NCBI GenBank assembly: GCA_032207245.1 | Contig: CM063509.1 | Location: forward strand, 105,808,021-105,872,020 | DNA length: 64,000 bases | Direction of reading: 5' to 3' | DNA from: Pardosa pseudoannulata | Taxonomy: Eukaryota > Arthropoda > Arachnida > Araneae > Lycosidae | Shown: in pieces, positions 58,677-64,000 of the stretch | Position numbering within the stretch: position 1 is the stretch's first letter | Layout: each line of letters begins with the position of its first letter | Notes under the pieces: model-generated | Databases searched by the model: none | Told to the model about the DNA's origin: nothing | What the model saw: the letters and a program-made list of their open reading frames with translations, nothing else | Program-made: the position numbers and the translations under genes

Positions 58677-59424
58677 TGTGATGACTTCAATGTTCTCGAG
58701 TGAAGATGTAACGTGAAGAAGGATCACAGTCACTATACAATTGGAAATTACTTTTATTCTTTCTGGAGTAAATACTGCTATATATACAACGGGATTCTAA
58801 TTCTCCCCAAAACAAGTAGAAATGTAGAGGATTTTCGGATGGCACTGAATTGCCAAGACGATCACAGTCGGGAAAATAAAAGATTAAATAATCTCACAAA
58901 TGGGGAAGCTCTTCAGGGTGCAATGCAACCCAATCTATCCCCCTTTCGGTATCCGACACCCTGCCGGTCCTTATATGAGCGGACCTTACAAGTATCCCGA
59001 ACTCAATCACTAAAAAGCTGGCTCCGGTCAAAAGACGCGAAAGCCTCCACGAGGTCAAAGCACCTACATAAAACAAATGTCGAAAAGCCCCGAGTCGCAA
59101 AATTCTAGGCTTTTTATACCTGGGGGTCAATTACGGTCCCGTCAACCGTTTTTTTTTTTTTTTTGGTCAGCTACGATTCCAGTTACCTGAGAACTCCAGC
59201 TAAGGTTACAGCTAGTTTTTGTAGATGAATTCTCATTCGCTAGCTGTCCCGATTCCGAAATTCCAGAGGACTCATTAACGTGAACAATCAGAGGCGTAAC
59301 GCCTATTCAATCCAACTGTCAACATCCCAGACTCTGCGACGCCACGCTATTGTAAGATGGTCAAAAGGTGGGATTTCCGATCAGGTGATTTGGCGAGTGC
59401 TCTCAAAAAAGGGGAGTCTTCACA
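58677..59424 (-). mobile_element. Solo LTR, 748 bp
   Basis: The exact 4-bp duplication CCCA (58673-58676 and 59425-59428) flanks TGTGATGACTTCAATG...GGGGAGTCTTCACA. It is a reverse-orientation sister of 43963-44710 with the same length. The 131-residue plus frame at 58713-59108 lies wholly inside the LTR on its antisense strand and is not a gene. A T-run at 59151-59164 corresponds to the A-run at 44221-44240 in the other copy. Confidence 0.92.
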
Positions 59425-59428
59425 CCCA

Positions 59429-59877
59429 ATTCACGTTCTATTTTTTTTATCTTAATTCACTCCCCCCAACACACACACACACACTCAAAATCAAGGACAT
59501 GGTTCATTGAGATTGCATTCCTTCCACACTTCTCAAAATAATAGTAGTGAATTGATAACTGCTATATATGACTCTTTCTTTCCCATTTCTAATCACCTGT
59601 CAAATCTCCAGGAAGTAAAAACACTTCTAAAGAATGGTAAGGGGAAAATATAATGTCTAAAACTACAAGGTTCCTTTAGAAACACCACACGTCAGAAAAG
59701 TTCGGAAGGCAATGAAAGGTTGAAGAATCCTACTCTAAATAAAATTTGTTATATTATGTCTAAAAAATAGAATTTGAATGGAGCATTTTTCATGAAGCAA
59801 TATTTGAAAATAATGATGAATAACTACTAAAATAATTAATATTTTTACTCAAAATTTCAACCCGAAGTACCGTAATT
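59429..59877. other. No supported gene
   Basis: Short CA run near 59470. Nothing else recognised. Confidence 0.4.
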
Positions 59878-60109
59878 TCGCATGTATAGTCCGCACCATC
59901 CTATAGTCCGCTGGCGCGATTTTTTATTTAAAAAATTTCATAAATCATCAGATAGTCCGCACCACCACATAATCCGCGGATTATACGTGCAAAAATATGT
60001 ATTTTAGTATGACAATATTAAACCATTTTAAGAATAAAATCCGAAGTACAGTAGAGTGCTGAAAAATCTGGATTAGACTCAATTAATTCTCACTTTAAAA
60101 TTTGAAATC

Positions 60110-60320
60110 ATTTCTTCAGTCATAGCCTCGGAGAAGAATTTTAACGGAAGAAACAGAGCGGCCTATATTTCTCTGTTCGAGAACCCAGCTATGTAAATCA
60201 CCTTCTAATGCAGGCCATTGTATTTTTCCAAGACGATTGGATCGCTTTCTTCTCATATTTTTTTATGTTTCCTTTTGTTTGCACCAATTTCTTACTGATT
60301 TATCGTTGACCTTCTGATTT
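60110..60320 (-). pseudogene. CENP-B/Tc5-type HTH transposase fragment
   Basis: Minus translation reads KSVRNWCKQKETLKK, then MRRKRSNRLGKIQWPALEG and LHSWVLEQRNIGRSVSS. This matches the second half of the first HTH and the start of the second HTH (WPELE..L..WV.EQR..GR.VS) of pogo/Tigger transposases. A stop follows GYD. It lies near the left end of its element in an orientation that leaves no room for the DDE domain, so the element is internally deleted. Confidence 0.85.
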
Positions 60321-60499
60321 ACCTTCCGCTTGAAATCAGAAGTGACGATGTTTTAAAGACATAATGAATGACCAATATGACCGCAAATCTAGACTTTAAA
60401 AAACAAAACACTGTGAAACGAGTGATCCTCGTGGTGAACGAACCTTCGACCCTCAACCTACGATCTTGAACCCATCCACTTGGTGTTGTCAATCGGACC

Positions 60500-61713
60500 C
60501 AGTGGCGTGCGGTCCATATGTGCAGGTAGTGCACTGCACACCCTGGGAAAATTATGAGGGACAATAATTTTCTGCACCTATGTCTACCTATCTTTATATG
60601 GTATATAATAAATATTATGTATAATATATTATGTTGATTTGCTTACTTGTATTCCCACAGTGCATGCGGTACTAGGTACTGCACCACGTAGCGCTTTCAA
60701 AAGCAAACAAACATAGAAAGTTCTAATGTGTACGCACTGTGCACTAAATTGAAAATCACGCTTTATATATATGGGCTAGTGGAGAAGAACAGCATACTAT
60801 GGCACTGAGGCAAGCTATTTTTCCTGCACTTGGCATTCAGAATCATCCGAAGGTACGGTTTACTAAGCGTTGTTTTAGAGCGGGGACTTATGTGCTGAAG
60901 CGATTTTGGTTTTTTAACTGATTAACTGGCCATACGATTTTGCAGACGGTTAATGATTAAATTTATATATTGTGATATTTTGTTTTCATGGAAATATAAA
61001 GTAGTATTTCACCAATTTAAAGTGAAATGTTTTAGTGTAGTAAAGTAATTTCGGTGATGTATTATATTAATTGAAATAATTCTCTGAAAAACAATGTTTT
61101 TTTTTTGTTTTAAAGAAACGAATTTTAACAGAACAGTCCAAATTTTACCATTCATTGTGTCTTACAGATGGTATATAAGTTATATCTGTAACACCATATC
61201 CCTGGTTTTGTTTTTAAAAATTGTCAAGATGTTTTTCGCAGAATATATCATTTTCAAATGTTAAAAAATAATAATAAATAGAATTTAATCCACTGACCGA
61301 ACAAGAAACAGTTCGCTCTATTGTGCCGTCTATTGTGGAATACACAATCGGTTTGTCGGCACCCATGACCATCCGGATGAGGCACCGCAGCGGCGGGCGC
61401 CATGTGGTGCTACGTTTGCTGAACATATTAGTTTTTCGTGGAAGCCCGAAGCGTTGATTTTTCGACGCCGATATGACGCCATACAACAAAAGACATGATT
61501 TTTGCTTCAGTGCTAGTAGAATTCTCATAAGTTTAGCTCTTTTTTAAGTTATAACTTGACTACTCGTAGGTAAATATTTTGTTTATTTAAATTTATATAC
61601 ATAATAAATAACCCGTTTCAGAATGGAGAACTCAGATGTCTCAATAATTAAAGATTTATTGGGAAATCCATGTGCTCTGCTCACCCTGCATAAAAACCTA
61701 CCGCACACCACTG
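60500..61713. mobile_element. hAT element nested in the pogo element
   Basis: Ends CAGTGGCGTGCGGTC and, inward from the right, CAGTGGTGTGCGGTAGG. Flanks ATCGGACC (60492-60499) and ATCGGAGG (61714-61721) agree at 6 of 8 positions, a slightly decayed duplication. The minus frame 61214-61528 (104 residues) is unrecognised. Confidence 0.82.
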
Positions 61714-62050
61714 ATCGGAGGTGTAAAAATAGTGGCTATCGATATTTTTCCGTACTCCAGGACACAATTTAAGATTGCTCTACTTGCTACTACTGAATCT
61801 TTCTGCTTTATTGGTTATATTTTTTTTATGGTTTATTACAGATACGATACGATGTTTTCTTGACATCTTGTGAGTCGTAGTTTTGATTATAATTCATCAT
61901 CGGCCATTCTCTTGACGTGCTTTCCCCCCTCCCCCCCTTCTTCCGATTTTGATGATTTGAGCAATGAACAACCAGCAGATAGTCCGCCGCTAAAAAAATT
62001 TGCTTTTTAAACACAGATAGTCAGCGGACTATACTTGCGAAATTACGGTA

Positions 62051-62599
62051 TAGAAATATCTTGCTAACAACATGTCAAATTTTCTAGAACATGGATGAAA
62101 AAAAATTAGTTTTGAAAGTCAGCTGTAGCGTCAAAATGATCAACCGTAAAAATCACCGCTAGTTCATTTCCATTTCTCACTTGAATGCTTCCTAATTCAA
62201 AAGATTAAGACGCATTTCCTTCAAGTGTCTGATTGTTTGTATTTTTCCTATTCTCATTATTTCCCCATTTTTGCGTTTTGTTCCCAATCTCTGTATGTAT
62301 CGGAGAACCGCTGCTACTGGTGATTCATTCAGCCTTCACCTACGTTGAGTCAGTAACAGTGATGCTATGCTGAAGATTGCGATGAAGATGTTGAGTGAAC
62401 GAGTTACGTATCATGCAAACAGATACATTTATGTACAGGAACAAAGGAAATTGAAGCAACAGGATTTCCTGATCCTAGCACTCTGAGATTTCTATTAACG
62501 GTACATGAATTTGACAGTGAATGGGAAATAAAAACACAAAAAATAGGTTACCAACGCCTTATTTACAGGGGGATTGTAGGAGTCCGGACTTCTTCCGAA
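62051..62599. other. No supported gene
   Basis: Slightly GC-richer around 62270-62410, with no repeats or motif recognised. Confidence 0.4.
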
Positions 62600-63000
62600 A
62601 TTTTAATATTTAACCCCCTTATTTGTGGAGTATATTTGAGAAAAAAGTTCCAAAAATGAAAAATAAATCTCTCTAATTTTGTTCGATATTATCATCAAAA
62701 TGTTAGAAATAGATTTTTTTAAACAAAACAAAATTTTAAACGAAATAACTACTATTTTCAATATTTTCACATATATGTGAAGTGTTAATGGATTACAGTA
62801 ATGTTTACTCAAATGGCAGTAAAATAAATCAAATGACATAATATTCTGGATAAATATAATAAACTAATACAACAATATTATTATCTCTATCAACTGTCAT
62901 AAATGCCATGTTCCTCAGATTCCTTTGAATTTCACAAATTCTTTACAGTATCCGAGAAATAGTGACAATGGCGCGAAACTGTCGAAATTTTCGCGAGAAA
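62600..63000 (-). repeat. Inverted dispersed copy of the 875-bp repeat's second half
   Basis: On the minus strand TATTTCTCGGATACTGTAAA, GGAATTCATGACAGTTGATA-like and TAATGGGTTACAG-like blocks match 12060-12330 and 12950-13200. This shows the duplication at 11479-13205 belongs to an interspersed family. Confidence 0.8.
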
Positions 63001-63036
63001 GTACAGTAGACATTACAGGTCATTTGTCCAGTTATA

Positions 63037-63455
63037 CAGTGGACTCCGCTTAATGTGGTCGCAATTTATGTTATCAATCGCTTATTGTTATCGAAATCAC
63101 TTGGTCCCGATTTTCTCTATTCATTTGTATGTTCAAACTATCGCTTTATGGGATCGTTACATCCGTTATGTTATCATTTTCCGAACCTCATTTTAACTGG
63201 CAAAAGAATATTCACAATATATTCAGAAGAAACCCATTCTTTTTTTTCCCTTCGCTGTTGTTTGAATTTCTGAGAATTCTCCCTCTTTCACCTAGGGAAA
63301 TGGGGAATGATCAGTGGAGTGGAGAATTACACGTTCGTGGAATTTTTCAGAAATGCGCAAACCTCTCTGGTGGTCAATGGTTGTCAAATAAGTAGAAGGA
63401 AACCCATTCTTGTCGGAATTGAGAAGGAGCATATTCACATTTTATGCCTTGCTTG
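63037..63455 (+). mobile_element. Tigger-like MITE, 3'-truncated
   Basis: Starts CAGTGGACTCCGCTTAATGT after TA and follows the copy at 20244 through CACCTAGGGAAATGGGGAA to GAGAAGGAGCATATTCACA, where similarity stops. The distal terminal repeat is missing. Frames of 72-88 residues inside have no support. Confidence 0.82.
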
Positions 63456-63537
63456 CTTACTACTATACAGCTTGTCGATATTTAATTGCAATATTAATAT
63501 CTCTAATAATTAACGTATATATTTAATTGTAATATAA

Positions 63538-64000
63538 CAGGGTTAGCCAAGCTCCTTCATTGTCCGAGCCATTTTTCAAAATTTGAAATATTTCGCAAGC
63601 CGCAAGGAAATACGTATTTAAAAAGTATGCAAAAAAGGTATTAAACATTTTTTTACAGAAATATTTATTGAATGTCATTTGGAAGTTCTTCGTCCTTTAA
63701 TTTTTTAAGGAAGTTTTTGAATTGTAGATAATTTTTTCCTTTGGTGTGAATGTAATTTACAATGTGTTACACTATTTTCATAACATCAGTATATTTTAAA
63801 TATTTTGTAACGAGATGTTCTCGGTGAATTATGCAGTGAATCGGTATGAATTGTGGAATTTGAGAATCATCTCTTAAAAGCCCAATAGGAGATTTTTTTA
63901 CCCATCATTGCCGGAGTTCCATCAGTTCTAATATTTTTTTAAAAATATAATAGCTCAAAAATGAAAAGGGAACTCAAGTACATTTATCGAGAGCCACAAA
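63538..64000 (-). mobile_element. hAT element running off the window (GTF2IRD2-like)
   Basis: Starts with the terminal repeat CAGGGTTAGCCAAGCTCC. Minus translation of about 63670-63950 reads HCIIHREHLVTKYLKYTD, then HIVNYIHTKGKNYLQFKNF and LKDEELPNDIQ. This is the H-C-I-I-H-R-E block and following helix of GTF2IRD2/FAM200-like hAT transposases, better preserved than in the related copy at 1531-2320. One stop lies in the middle (after MKIV). Its right end lies outside this window. Confidence 0.88.

Larger units (their letters stand above)
59880..62048 (-). mobile_element. Pogo/Tigger-type element with 25-bp terminal repeats
   Basis: CCGTAATTTCGCATGTATAG at the left and, inward from the right, CCGTAATTTCGCAAGTATAG agree over about 25 bp with one mismatch, and TA flanks both ends (59878-59879, 62049-62050). 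Sub-terminal AGATAGTCCGC motifs are repeated on each side. It retains a CENP-B-type HTH segment and is interrupted by a hAT (60500-61713). The catalytic DDE domain is missing. Confidence 0.88.

Noticed and set aside
58713..59108. 131-residue plus frame as a gene
   Set aside because: It lies entirely within a 748-bp solo LTR, antisense to it, and parts recur in the other LTR copies.

Overview
This window reads as an intergenic or accessory stretch of an AT-rich arthropod genome, most likely an arachnid (spider-like). That assignment is an inference from the mobile-element mix: jockey-like non-LTR fragments with an RNase H domain and a trailing CxxC...H...C knuckle, tRNA-derived SINEs, mariner, pogo/Tigger, piggyBac and several hAT lineages, Helitrons, and long TA microsatellites. 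No intact host protein gene, rRNA gene or genuine tRNA gene could be supported. Long open frames are either transposase/reverse-transcriptase debris, microsatellite readthrough or unrecognised chance frames.

Layout. 1-7.5 kb: a miniature mariner (1131-1357), a hAT with an 8-bp target duplication (1531-2320), a SINE-like tRNA-headed repeat (about 2850-3136), a 5-copy 227-bp tandem repeat, and a jockey-type non-LTR 3' end (5976-6602). 7.5-13.2 kb: a nine-copy 310-bp satellite-like array interrupted by a retroposon, then an 875-bp tandem duplication carrying GCCCGAACT palindromes. 13.4-23.1 kb: a hAT holding a head-to-head SINE pair, a Helitron, a piggyBac MITE, a solo LTR split by a retroposon, a direct/inverted repeat array split by a Tigger-like MITE, and a probable large solo LTR. 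24-28 kb: mariner relics, including one with perfect 26-bp terminal repeats. 28-38 kb: microsatellites, a Pif1-helicase fragment beside a 60-bp minisatellite, and a fold-back MITE. 38.9-50 kb: Helitrons, piggyBac MITEs, solo LTRs, a reverse-transcriptase C-terminus and a large inverted duplication. 50-64 kb: hAT and pogo/jerky remnants nested in one another, another solo LTR, and a hAT running off the right edge.

Nothing here works as an operon or pathway. The value of the window is its nesting record: many insertions keep exact target-site duplications (TSDs), so relative ages can be read directly (hAT into Helitron, piggyBac into SINE, piggyBac into Tigger, SINE into Tigger, SINE into one arm of an inverted duplication). 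I found no convincing undescribed functional system. The best leads are the satellite array with a recurring open peptide, the 748-bp LTR family, the retroposon with a TCCAGTGCGATG tail, and the Pif1-fragment locus.
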